DNA of 64,000 nt from Elusimicrobia bacterium GWA2_61_42 (GCA_001799615.1 MGTU01000014.1:27068-91067); one strand, 5' to 3'. Positions 38,513 through 47,447 are shown, numbered from the stretch's first letter. Translations and numbers: made by a program. Notes: a model not told the origin generated them from the letters alone.

Positions 38513-38526
38513 AATATCCTCGTCGG

Positions 38527-40623
38527 TTAAAACCCGCTCCAGCTGGCTTTTTCGTCGGCCTCGGTGCGGCATTTAACGTTGGAGAAAGCGCCCAGCGGCG
38601 CCTCCACGAACAGCGGCCTTCTGGTAAAAGCGGTGACCTCTTTAGGGTCCACGCCCTCGCTGCGGAAAATATTCATAAGCAGCGAGGAGCAGGTCTTGGA
38701 GCCGCAGGCGCCCATGCCGGCGCGCGTGACCGCCTTGAGCTGGTTCAGGTCGCGCATGCCGGAACGGATGGCGCGGCGGATCTCGCCCAGGCTGACCCGC
38801 TCGCAGCGGCAGATGATGGTTTCGTCGTCGGCCTTAGACAGGTCCGCGGGAAGCTGCTCTCCCGCCTCGGCGGGATAAAGTTTCAGCGAGGCCGCCAGGT
38901 CCGCGGTCTCCGGGGAGGCCTTCACTATGACTATCAGCGTGTTCTCGGCCTTGAAGTCCTTCACGTCCAGCACCTCGGCCTCGCCCAGGTCCGCGCCTTC
39001 CCAGCCCGTCAGGCGCACCTTGTCGCCTTTTTTCACCAGGCCCCGGCCTATCTCGAAAGGCAGCGCCACGGACGGGTGCTTGGCGTCCTTGCGGTGATCC
39101 ACGATGGTCACGGCCAGGCCCGGGCAGATCAGCAGGCATTTGAAACAGCCGATGCAGTCCCCGGTGAATTTGGGGGTGTTCATGATGCTGTCCCCGGACA
39201 ACTTTATGGATTTTTTGGGGCAAACGGTCACGCAGGGGTTGCAGGGGATCTCCTGGCGGCAGTGCAGCACGGGGTAAACCGGCCGGGCGTGGTCTTTGGG
39301 CGCGGGAGCCAGCGTGGCGCCGGGCCTGGATTTGAGAACTTCCAGCCGGTCGAACCAGAACTGCGGCACGGGCGCGGCCATCACACCCAGGCTCTTCAGC
39401 ACTTTGTGCGCGGTGATCTTGCCGCTGAACATCGCGGCGGAAGCCTCGGCGATCTCCTCAGCGTCGCCGCAGATAAAGGCCTCCATGCCGGCCTCCCGGG
39501 CCTGCGCGTGGAATTCGTCCACGGAGCTCAGGCCCACGGCGATAAGCAGCGTGTCGGCCTTGAAAGTCCTTTCGGTGCCCGGCAGCGCCTTGAATTTCTC
39601 GTCGACGGCCGCGATGGTGACGGTCTCCAGGCCGTCCTTGCCGTCCGCGCGGAGTATCGTATGGCGGGTATAGACCGGCACGCCCAGGCGCTTTATCTTG
39701 TCGGCGTGCACCTTGTAGCCGCCGCACTGGCCCATGGCCTCTATCAGGCCCACCACCTGGATGCCGGCCTGGACGGCGTGGTAGGCCGCTATGAGGCCCA
39801 CGTTGCCGCCGCCCACGATGAACAGCCGTTTGGCCGGCCGTACCAGGTCGCGGTTGACCAGCGTCTGGAAGGCCCCCGCGCCGTACACGCCGGGCAAGGT
39901 GTTGCCCGGGAAAGCCAAAGATTTTTCGCGCGCGCCGGTAGCGCTTATCACGGCCTTGGGGCGGATGAGATAATATTTGTCCCCGCGCAGGACCCCCACT
40001 TTCCTGTCGGAGAACACGGCCAGGCAGGTGGCGTTGGCCCAGACCCGCACGGAGGGATACTCTTTAAGTTTGTCCTCCAGCTTTCCCGCGATGTCGATGC
40101 CGCGGGTCCCGGCGTAGCAGTCCTCCACCGAACCGAAGAATTTATGGGTCTGCAGCACCAGCTTGCCGCCGAAGCTGGCCTTGTCGTCTATGATCAGGGT
40201 GTTGACGTTCAGCTGCCCGAGCTCGGCCGCGGCCGCCAGCCCGGAAGGCCCGCCGCCGATGATAAGGGCGTCCACGTCCAGCTCCTCCACGCGCCCGAAC
40301 TCCTGCACGCAAGCGGTGCCCGGCAGCCTGGCGGTGCCGCGCAGGGTTTCCACTTTCATGCCCGCGCGCACCGGGGTTATACAGGACTTGACCGTCAGCC
40401 CGTCCGCTATCACCGAGCACTGCGCGCACTGGCCGTTGGCGCAGAAGATGCCCTGGGGGCTGGAATCTTTTTTATGATGACTGAAGATCTTTATGCCGTT
40501 GGCGTAAAGCGCGCTGGAGATGACCTCTCCCTCCAGGGCGGAGCACGGTTTCCCGTCAAAAGTGAAATTAAGGGCCGCGCGCTCTTCGGGCTGCAGCACA
40601 GGGTGGTCGGTTATTCTTTCCAT
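38527..40623 (-). CDS. Multi-domain FAD/NAD(P) oxidoreductase: N-terminal 2Fe-2S, disulfide-oxidoreductase-like core, inserted ferredoxin module, C-terminal BFD-like 2Fe-2S
   Basis: FCANGQCAQCSVIADG; DALIIGGGPSGLAAAAEL; CNPCVTVCPKKSIKL...CIGCFKCLLICPGLAV; IICRCERVSLGEIRRAIRSGMRDLNQLKAVTRAGMGACGSKTC. Confidence 0.85.
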   Translation of the reverse strand: MERITDHPVLQPEERAALNFTFDGKPCSALEGEVISSALYANGIKIFSHHKKDSSPQGIFCANGQCAQCSVIADGLTVKSCITPVRAGMKVETLRGTARLPGTACVQEFGRVEELDVDALIIGGGPSGLAAAAELGQLNVNTLIIDDKASFGGKLVLQTHKFFGSVEDCYAGTRGIDIAGKLEDKLKEYPSVRVWANATCLAVFSDRKVGVLRGDKYYLIRPKAVISATGAREKSLAFPGNTLPGVYGAGAFQTLVNRDLVRPAKRLFIVGGGNVGLIAAYHAVQAGIQVVGLIEAMGQCGGYKVHADKIKRLGVPVYTRHTILRADGKDGLETVTIAAVDEKFKALPGTERTFKADTLLIAVGLSSVDEFHAQAREAGMEAFICGDAEEIAEASAAMFSGKITAHKVLKSLGVMAAPVPQFWFDRLEVLKSRPGATLAPAPKDHARPVYPVLHCRQEIPCNPCVTVCPKKSIKLSGDSIMNTPKFTGDCIGCFKCLLICPGLAVTIVDHRKDAKHPSVALPFEIGRGLVKKGDKVRLTGWEGADLGEAEVLDVKDFKAENTLIVIVKASPETADLAASLKLYPAEAGEQLPADLSKADDETIICRCERVSLGEIRRAIRSGMRDLNQLKAVTRAGMGACGSKTCSSLLMNIFRSEGVDPKEVTAFTRRPLFVEAPLGAFSNVKCRTEADEKASWSGF

Positions 40624-40750
40624 GGAGTCCTCGTTCCGCCGGCGCCTTTGCCGGCCGTTTTAATATATTACAATAAAAAAAAAGGGGGGTGGAAACCGCG
40701 CGGGCCCCCATTTTGATATAATATCCTCTAATATCAGGAGGGGACTAAAA

Positions 40751-41269
40751 ATGAAAAAAATACTTTTAACTCTGGCGGCCGGCCTCTGCGCCTGCGGCGC
40801 GGTCAGCGCGGCCGAGCTCAGCTTCACCGACCAGCTCAACCTGCTGCCCGCCGCGGCGGCCGAAGTGACGATCCCGATGGCGCCCGCCGCGCCCGCCAGG
40901 TCTTCGAGCTATGTGCAGGTTAACGGCTACGTCACACTGAGCGGCATGGGCTGGGTGCCCGGCACCACCGGCGGCTTCACCAGCGTGACGCTTACCGGCT
41001 GGGCCACTTTCCGGGACAGCTCCGGCAGGATAACCAGCAACAACGCCTATATCAGCGTGCCCGTCTCCATGTGGATCTACCCCAACCAGAGCGTGTTCCA
41101 GACCGTCTGGCCCAACGTGTACGCCACTTTCTACCGCAACGGCAGGATAGTGGGCTCCACCAGCATGAGCGGCAGCGTCTCCGTCAACGGCTGGCCCAAC
41201 AGCAGCACGGTCAGCCTGAACGGCAGCGGCTACCTCAGCGGCTCCATCTACGTGGAAGACGAGGAATAA
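40751..41269 (+). CDS. Secreted protein of unknown function, Ser/Thr/Asn-rich
   Basis: Signal peptide MKKILLTLAAGLCACGAVSAAE; alternating polar/hydrophobic beta-strand-like pattern. Confidence 0.7.
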   Translation: MKKILLTLAAGLCACGAVSAAELSFTDQLNLLPAAAAEVTIPMAPAAPARSSSYVQVNGYVTLSGMGWVPGTTGGFTSVTLTGWATFRDSSGRITSNNAYISVPVSMWIYPNQSVFQTVWPNVYATFYRNGRIVGSTSMSGSVSVNGWPNSSTVSLNGSGYLSGSIYVEDEE

Positions 41270-41283
41270 AAGCGCCCCTGCGC

Positions 41284-41318
41284 GAAAGGGCGGCTTTAAC
41301 AGGCCGCCCTTTTTTATT
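41284..41318 (+). terminator. Terminator of the 40751-41269 gene
   Basis: AAAGGGCGGC-TTTAACAG-GCCGCCCTTTTTTAT. Confidence 0.75.
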
Positions 41319-41329
41319 ATCATCTCTTT

Positions 41330-42253
41330 ATGCATATCCTTGAAGGAAAGACCCTCTCCGCAGAAATACTGGCCTCCCTGCCGCCGCGCATCGCGGCGGT
41401 GAACGGCCGCCTGGGGCGGCCGCCCTCCCTGGCGATAATAAATTATTTCGCCGACTCCCCGTCCGCCGTTTACGTCAAACGCAAAGCGGCGGCCTGTGAA
41501 AAGCTGGGGATAACGGTAAAGATCTTCAACCCCGGCCAGCAGGAAGGCTACGGCGCCTTTAAGCAGCTGCTGACCCAGCTGGGGGCGGATCCCGCCTGGG
41601 ACGCCCTCATGGTGGAACGGCCCCTGCCGGAAGGGTTTGAAACCCTGGAAACCTGGGACGCCATCCCGGCCGCCAAGGACGTGGACGGGCTCTCCTCCCT
41701 CAACATGGGGCGCCTTTTCATAGCCAAAAAGTTCTCGGAGATAGAGCGCGGCGGCTACTTTTCGCCCTGCACGGCGCTGGCGGTCGTGCGCCTTATGAAA
41801 TTCCACGGTCTGAACCCTTCCGGCATGAATATCGCCGTAGCGGGCCGCTCGCCCGTGGTGGGCAAGCCGCTGGCGCATATGCTGACCACGCTGGACGCCA
41901 CGGTAACGCTGTGCCACACCCGCACCAGGGACACGGCCGCGATCTTCAAGGCCGCAGACCTGGTGGTGACCGCCGTGGGCAAGGCCAAGTGGCTCAAGAA
42001 AGAAATGCTGCCCCCGGGCATGACGGTCATAGACGTGGGCACCAATTTCGACGAGCACAACAAGATGTGCGGGGACGCGGATTTCGAAGATATAAAGCAG
42101 ACCGCGGCCGCGGTTTCGCCGGTGCCGGGCGGGGTGGGGCCGGTAACGCTGGCCTGCCTGATAGAGGCCACGGTAAAAGCCGCGGAGCTCACGCCTAAAA
42201 CGGCGGCCGAGGGGCAGCCGGGAGAAAAGAAAGGGGGAATAATACTCACATGA
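41330..42253 (+). CDS. folD: Methylenetetrahydrofolate dehydrogenase/cyclohydrolase
   Basis: YVKRKAAACEKLGI, IPAAKDVDGLSSLNMG, VAGRSPVVGKPLAHMLTTLDATVTLCHTRT, PVPGGVGPVTLACL. Confidence 0.93.
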   Translation: MHILEGKTLSAEILASLPPRIAAVNGRLGRPPSLAIINYFADSPSAVYVKRKAAACEKLGITVKIFNPGQQEGYGAFKQLLTQLGADPAWDALMVERPLPEGFETLETWDAIPAAKDVDGLSSLNMGRLFIAKKFSEIERGGYFSPCTALAVVRLMKFHGLNPSGMNIAVAGRSPVVGKPLAHMLTTLDATVTLCHTRTRDTAAIFKAADLVVTAVGKAKWLKKEMLPPGMTVIDVGTNFDEHNKMCGDADFEDIKQTAAAVSPVPGGVGPVTLACLIEATVKAAELTPKTAAEGQPGEKKGGIILT

Positions 42254-42675
42254 AGAACTATCCTAACCTGGTCCTGCCGGCGCTGCTGCTGGCGGCCCTG
42301 TGCCTGCCTTCTTTCGCCCAGGAAGAAAGCTCCGAACTGAAAGAGGACACCACCACCGAGGCGCCGGCCAAGCCGGCCGCCAAGCCCGCCGCGAAAAAAG
42401 CGCCGGCCAAGAAAAAAGCCAAGAAGAAAAAACCGGCCCCGCCGGTCTCCGAGTACAAGTTCAATTCCGGGGAGAGCGTGCCGGCTTATAAGTTCGACAA
42501 GCGGGCCAACCCCATCATAAAAGAGAAGAAAAAGAAAAAACCGGCCAAGAAAGCCGCGGCCGGCAAAAGCGGCCAGGCGCAGCCCGCCGCCAAGCTCAAG
42601 ACCACCAAGCCGATAGGAGAAGAGGAAGCCCCGGCGGAGACCCAGCAGGCGCAGGGCCAGATGGGAGGGGAATAG
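42250..42675 (+). CDS. Exported Lys/Ala/Pro-rich low-complexity protein
   Basis: Signal peptide MKNYPNLVLPALLLAALCLPSFAQ then KPAAKPAAKKAPAKKKAKKKKPAPP. Confidence 0.65.
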   Translation: MKNYPNLVLPALLLAALCLPSFAQEESSELKEDTTTEAPAKPAAKPAAKKAPAKKKAKKKKPAPPVSEYKFNSGESVPAYKFDKRANPIIKEKKKKKPAKKAAAGKSGQAQPAAKLKTTKPIGEEEAPAETQQAQGQMGGE

Positions 42676-43157
42676 TGGCCGACCTCCTGGTCAAACTTTA
42701 CGACCTCCCCTCCTCCGCCGCGCTGCTGGCGGAACAGCGGGCGCGGGGCGTGGAAATAAAGCGCGCGATCGGCCCCGAAAAACAGGCCGTCGTGGAGTGG
42801 GCTGAAAAGAAATTCTCCCGCGCCTGGGCCTCCGAATGCGACGCTGCGCTGTCCGCGCAGCCCGCGACCTGTTTCATAGCGGTAAAAGACAAGCAGCTGG
42901 CCGGTTTCGCCTGCTACGACTCCACCTCGAAAGGATTTTTCGGGCCGATAGGCGTAGACGAAGCGGCGCGCGCCGGCGGCCTGGGCAAGGCCCTGCTGGT
43001 GCGCACGCTGGAAGCCATGCGCGAAGCCGGCTACGGCTACGCCATAGTGGGTTGGGCCGGGCCGGTGGACTTCTTTAAGAAGGCCGTCGGCGCGGTGGTC
43101 ATAGAGGGTTCCGAGCCCGGCGTCTACAAGCACATGGTAAAAGCCGCGCCCAGATGA
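42675..43157 (+). CDS. GNAT-family N-acetyltransferase
   Basis: GFFGPIGVDEAARAGGLGKALLVRTLEAMREAGYGYAIVGWAGPVDFFKKA; GTG start. Confidence 0.8.
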   Translation: MADLLVKLYDLPSSAALLAEQRARGVEIKRAIGPEKQAVVEWAEKKFSRAWASECDAALSAQPATCFIAVKDKQLAGFACYDSTSKGFFGPIGVDEAARAGGLGKALLVRTLEAMREAGYGYAIVGWAGPVDFFKKAVGAVVIEGSEPGVYKHMVKAAPR

Positions 43158-43900
43158 AATTATCCCCGGACTGGCATAAAAGCTTTTTCAAGAACTCCTT
43201 CTATAATCCCGCCTCCGCACCGGCCGTAGCCAAAGCCCCCGCCGAAGCCGCCTTCGTCCTTAAACAGCTCAAGCTGAAAAAAGGCTCGGCCCTGCTGGAC
43301 CTCTGCTGCGGCCCGGGCCGGCACGCCGTGGAATTCGCGAAAAAAGGCCTGGCCGTCACCGGCTATGATTTTTCCGGGGAATACCTGGAAGAGGCCGCGG
43401 CGCGGGCGAAGAAAAAAAAGGTCGCCCTGCGGCTGATGCGCGGAGACATGCGCCGGCTGAAGTTCCAAAGCGAGTTCGACGCGGCGGTGAACCTGTTCAC
43501 CAGTTTCGGCTATTTCCTGAAATTCTCGGACGACCTGAAGACGCTCAAAGGAATAGCGCGCGCCCTTAAGCCGAACGGCCTGTTCCTGATAGACATCGTG
43601 CACGGGGATTTTTTGCGCGCGAATTTCCGCGGCCGGGACTGGTACGACATGGGCGACTACTACCACCTGGAGGAACGGACTGACGACGGGGACGGCATTT
43701 TCAACACCTGGACCAGGATCCCCAAGCGCGGCGGCGGGATACAAAAGAAAAGTTTCTTCAACCGGCTGTACAACAGGGCGCGCCTGACGGCCGCGCTCAG
43801 GAAAGCGGGCCTTGAACCGGTGAAGTTCCGCGGTGATTTTAAAGGCCGCCCCCTTTCCGCCAGGAGCATCCGCATGATCTGCCTGGCGCGCAAAGCCTGA
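43154..43900 (+). CDS. SAM-dependent class I methyltransferase
   Basis: GSALLDLCCGPGRHAVEFAKKGLAVTGYDFSGEYLEEA. Confidence 0.88.
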   Translation: MKLSPDWHKSFFKNSFYNPASAPAVAKAPAEAAFVLKQLKLKKGSALLDLCCGPGRHAVEFAKKGLAVTGYDFSGEYLEEAAARAKKKKVALRLMRGDMRRLKFQSEFDAAVNLFTSFGYFLKFSDDLKTLKGIARALKPNGLFLIDIVHGDFLRANFRGRDWYDMGDYYHLEERTDDGDGIFNTWTRIPKRGGGIQKKSFFNRLYNRARLTAALRKAGLEPVKFRGDFKGRPLSARSIRMICLARKA

Positions 43901-43913
43901 CCTGCGCGTAAAA

Positions 43914-43957
43914 CAAAAAACCCCGCGTTCCTCCACGGAGCGCGGGGTTTTCTTTTT
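43914..43957. terminator. Bidirectional terminator between convergent genes
   Basis: AAAAAACCCCGCG-TTCCTCCACGGAG-CGCGGGGTTTTCTTTTT. Confidence 0.75.
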
Positions 43958-43963
43958 GCGGCC

Positions 43964-45079
43964 TTATTTCAGTTCGAAGGTCTCCATGCTGCTGGCTTCG
44001 GCGCCCGAAGACAGCGGGCCGGAGCGGAAGAACCTGAGCGTGACGATATACTTGCCCGGCTTGGGCGCGTCCATCAGCTTGAGCTCGTACGTGCCGGCCA
44101 CGTCGAAAGCGGCGGTCACGTTGAACTTTACGAAGGAGCCCAGGAGCTGGTCCACGGGCATATTCGGGCCGATCGCCGGGATATTCATCCCGTCGGCGGT
44201 GATGGTGATCTTCTCGCCCCTGAAGTAGTCGGCGCGGTTGTCCTTCAGGGTAAGGCGCACGTCGCCGCTGGTGGTGATGCCGGCGAAGGTCATCTCCAGC
44301 TCTTTGCCGTCCGGCTGCGCCGGTTTCTTGGCGCCAGGCGTGAGCGTAAGGATGGTAACGCGCCTGAACAGGCCGTCGTCGTTCCTGGAGGCCACGCTGT
44401 AGTCGTAGAGCATGCCGGAGATGTTTGCCTCTACCTGCTTGGGGCTGCGCAGGCAGACTTCCAGCCTTTCGGTCTCCCAGGGCTCAAGCTTGCGGGAACC
44501 GATGTTCACGGTCACCTTGCGCTTGTGGTAGTTGCTGACGGGCCGGCAGTGCTGCGGGCCGCCGTAATTCCACGACTGGCACTCGTCGCCGTACTCTTCC
44601 AGGATCATTTCTTCCGTAACACTGAGCGGGCTCTGCGCGTTGAAGGACAGCGTGCGGCAGCTTTCCCTGTAGCCGCCGAAGTTGTAATGCGACGGGGGCG
44701 GGTTATAAGGCTGCGGAGGAGGCAGCGGGTGATTGGGATACTGCGGATACCCGGGCTGCTGGGGGTAACCGGGGTGGTGAGGCTGCGGGGGCGGCGGAGG
44801 CGGCGGCTGGTGCCCGGGATTATGCGGGATGGGCGGCTGGCCCGGATGATGGGGCTGGCCGGGCTGCTGATGCCCCGGGTTCTGCGGGTAGACCGGGTGC
44901 TGCGGCGGCTGCGGACCGGGGTGGTGATTGTTGCCGGCCAGGTCCGACACGATGTCCAGGACGTCGATAAAGTTATCAAGCCCGCCGGCTTTTGAGCCGT
45001 CGTAATTGACCTCTGCCGCGCGCGCAGCGGCGGAAACGGACATCGCCGCGGCGAAAACCAACAAGATATGCTTTTTCAT
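43964..45079 (-). CDS. Secreted protein with long Pro/His/Gln-rich repeat domain
   Basis: Signal peptide MKKHILLVFAAAMSVSAAARA; HHPGPQPPQHPVYPQNPGHQQPGQPHHPGQPP...; globular C-terminal half. Confidence 0.75.
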   Translation of the reverse strand: MKKHILLVFAAAMSVSAAARAAEVNYDGSKAGGLDNFIDVLDIVSDLAGNNHHPGPQPPQHPVYPQNPGHQQPGQPHHPGQPPIPHNPGHQPPPPPPPQPHHPGYPQQPGYPQYPNHPLPPPQPYNPPPSHYNFGGYRESCRTLSFNAQSPLSVTEEMILEEYGDECQSWNYGGPQHCRPVSNYHKRKVTVNIGSRKLEPWETERLEVCLRSPKQVEANISGMLYDYSVASRNDDGLFRRVTILTLTPGAKKPAQPDGKELEMTFAGITTSGDVRLTLKDNRADYFRGEKITITADGMNIPAIGPNMPVDQLLGSFVKFNVTAAFDVAGTYELKLMDAPKPGKYIVTLRFFRSGPLSSGAEASSMETFELK

Positions 45080-45219
45080 CGTACTATTCCCTCCCTATAC
45101 TCTCATATAGGTAAATCTTATTTAAATAACTCCTACCTCCTATAGAGGCTATAGACCCAGCCCGGCCCGGTATTAAGGCCCAAGGCAAATTAGGCCTTTA
45201 GTGAAATAAGAAGAACTTT

Positions 45220-45680
45220 TAGGATAGCGCCGCGGATAGAGCGAAATGGCGCATGGTGGCCGCATCCTCATGATGTTCGGTCGGGGGCGGTCAGGGGGAC
45301 CGGAACGCAAAACACGCTCGGCCACACCGTGGCCTCGCTCGGTATTCGCCCGCCGCGCTTATGCAAGCGGCGGGCTCAACGACGGTTTTGCTAACCCGGT
45401 CCCCCCGCCCACCCCCTCCGGGTTAGTAAGGCAACAATGGTCCTTTCTGTTACGATCCCCAAAATAATCGGCGCGTGTTAAACCGGAGGGGACGACCGGG
45501 GGGATACCCCTGAGCACCCGTTGCGGAAAGGGGGCCCCGCCATAAATTCCCTAGGCGGGGGGAAACCGACGCAAGGGTTTCCTCGGTCCGGGTGAGCAGG
45601 GGTATCCCCCCGGTCGGCCCCGAACTAGCATCCCGCGGCCAACCAACCACCGGCCTGTTTCTCTCCCCGGGAAACAGGGA
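45220..45680. ncRNA. Candidate structured RNA element / unexplained hairpin-rich intergenic region (strand undetermined)
   Basis: No convincing ORF. Multiple perfect stems: GGCCAC/GTGGCC; GCCCGCCGC/GCGGCGGGC; CTAACCCGG/CCGGGTTAG; a 20-bp perfect arm CGACCGGGGGGATACCCCTG (45493-45512) with its complement (45597-45616) enclosing CCCCGCC/GGCGGGG and GGAAACC/GGTTTCC; CCTGTTTC/GAAACAGG (45654-45661/45671-45678). Confidence 0.4.
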
Positions 45681-45702
45681 GGCAGCGAGGCAGGGGGGCG
45701 GA

Positions 45703-46728
45703 TCAGGCGGCGAGTTCGAACATTTTTTCTATGGAGATCTTGGCGCGCGCGGCGATATCGGCGGGCACCGTAACTTCTTCGGGGGCGGGGTCCTGCAGCA
45801 GCGCCAGCACGCTTTCGAGGGTAATGGACTTCATGTAGGGGCAAAGCCGGCACATGGCGATAAAATTCTTGTTCGGGAACTTCAGGCGGGCCAGCTCGCC
45901 GAACCCGCACTCGGTCACCAGCAGGTAAGCCGCCGCGTCGGTGTTCTCCACGTAGCGCATCATATCGCCGGTGCCGCCCATGAAATCCACCTCGGCGATC
46001 AGCTCGGACGGGCACTCCGCGTGAGCCAGCGCCACCAGCCCCGGGTAGTTCTTCCGGTAAACCTTTATCAGTTCAGGGTCGAAGCGCTCATGCACCACGC
46101 AGGTCCCGTTCCAAAGGATGATGTCCTCGCCCGGGGTCTTGCCCAGCGTTTTGGCCAGGTTCGCGCCCATGAAGCGGTCCGGGATAAAGATCAACCTCTC
46201 GTGCTTTTCGTACATCCGGCGCAGGATCTTCTCCGCGTTCGCGCTGGTCACGATGCAGTCCGACTCGGCCTTTACCTCGGCGGACGTGTTGATATAGGTG
46301 ATGACCGGCAGGCCGGGGTGCTCAGCTTTCAGCTTGCGCACGTCCGCGCCGGTGACGGCCTCGCTCAGCGAGCAGCCCGCGTTCTTCGAAGGCACGTACA
46401 CTTTTTTTGAGGGATTAAGGATCTTGGCCGTCTCCGCCATGAAATGCACGCCGCAGAAAACGATGACGTCCGCTGCGGTCTTGCGGCAGTCGTCCGCCAG
46501 TTTATACGAGTCGCCGACCAGGTCGCCTATCCCCAGGATAATGTCGGGCGTCTGGTAGACATGGGCGCAGACCACGGCGTTCTTCGCTTTTTTAAGGCGG
46601 TTGATCTCGAGCGTGAGCCCGGCCAGGCGCGGCAGGTCGCTCTCCACGCAGCGCCGGTGGAGGCCGAGCGTTGTCAGCCGTTTAATTTCTTCGTTCAAAG
46701 CGGCGTTCATCAGCCTTTCAGCGTCCAT
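45703..46728 (-). CDS. nadA: Quinolinate synthase A
   Basis: NAVVCAHVYQTPDIILGIGDLVGDSYKLA; VFCGVHFMAETAKILNPSKKVYVPSKNAGCSL; conserved Cys CRLCPYMKSITLESVLALL. Confidence 0.93.
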   Translation of the reverse strand: MDAERLMNAALNEEIKRLTTLGLHRRCVESDLPRLAGLTLEINRLKKAKNAVVCAHVYQTPDIILGIGDLVGDSYKLADDCRKTAADVIVFCGVHFMAETAKILNPSKKVYVPSKNAGCSLSEAVTGADVRKLKAEHPGLPVITYINTSAEVKAESDCIVTSANAEKILRRMYEKHERLIFIPDRFMGANLAKTLGKTPGEDIILWNGTCVVHERFDPELIKVYRKNYPGLVALAHAECPSELIAEVDFMGGTGDMMRYVENTDAAAYLLVTECGFGELARLKFPNKNFIAMCRLCPYMKSITLESVLALLQDPAPEEVTVPADIAARAKISIEKMFELAA

Positions 46729-47447
46729 TTGCCCAGGATGTCGGGGTGGTTGGAGAAGATCCCGTCCACGCCTATCTCTTTCATGCGCAGCGCGTCCTTT
46801 TTGGCGTTGACGGTATAAATGCAGACGCGGAAGCCGGCCTTCCTTATCCTGCCGACGTTGAGTTTAAACGCCAGGCGCAGCGCCATGTGGAAATTGACCG
46901 CGCCCACCGCCTTCGCCTTTTTAATGGCCGGCAGCAGCAGCATGGCGCTCAGACCGTGCCCCAGGTAGGCCAGTTTAAGCTCCGGGGACAGCTCGCGAAA
47001 GCGCTTCAGCGTGCCGTGGTCGAAGCTGGAAACCACCGTTTTCTCGAAAAGCCCGGGCTTGCTCCTGAGGAAGGCCAGCAGCTTCTCCTCTATGCCGGGA
47101 TAGACGTTGTTGTCGTTCTTGACCTCGAAATTAAGCCAGGCGGCCGGCGGCTCGATGATAGACATCACCTCTTCAAGGCGGGGCACGCACTGGAAAGCGG
47201 GATCGCGCTTGAAATGGGCCGCCACGTTGATCTTTTTAAGCTCGGCGTAGGTCAGGTCCCTTATAAAGACGTCCTTGCCGGCGGTGCGCTTCAGGTCGAA
47301 GTCGTGGTGGACCACCAGCAGACCGTCCTTGGTCTGGTGCACGTCGAATTCAAAGTCGCGCGAGCCCATTTCCACGGCTAAAGCGAAGGCTTTCAGCGTG
47401 TTTTCGGGAGCGTAGGCGGAAGCGCCGCGGTGAGAGATTATTTTCAT
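46710..47447 (-). CDS. Glycerophosphodiester phosphodiesterase
   Basis: MKIISHRGASAYAPENTLKAFALAVEMGSRDFEFDVHQTKDGLLVVHHD. Confidence 0.92.
   Translation of the reverse strand: MKIISHRGASAYAPENTLKAFALAVEMGSRDFEFDVHQTKDGLLVVHHDFDLKRTAGKDVFIRDLTYAELKKINVAAHFKRDPAFQCVPRLEEVMSIIEPPAAWLNFEVKNDNNVYPGIEEKLLAFLRSKPGLFEKTVVSSFDHGTLKRFRELSPELKLAYLGHGLSAMLLLPAIKKAKAVGAVNFHMALRLAFKLNVGRIRKAGFRVCIYTVNAKKDALRMKEIGVDGIFSNHPDILGKWTLKG

Noticed and set aside
38564-40716. + strand ORFs including a 546-aa one
   Set aside because: Antisense to the multi-domain oxidoreductase on the minus strand, which carries specific Fe-S and FAD motifs.
45220-45680. RNase P RNA, tmRNA, SRP RNA or a retron ncRNA
   Set aside because: I looked for GAGGAAAGTCC / ACAGAACCCGGCTTA (RNase P), the tmRNA tRNA-like ends and CCA, the SRP GGAAGGAAGCAGC-type core, and a neighbouring reverse transcriptase. 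None was found on either strand by eye. An Infernal scan is still needed.
45246-46015. Small ORFs (45246-45467 +, 45450-45650 -, 45551-46015 -) over the structured region
   Set aside because: Arg/Pro/Gly-rich translations without signal peptide, domain or coding-like composition; the hairpins explain the sequence better.
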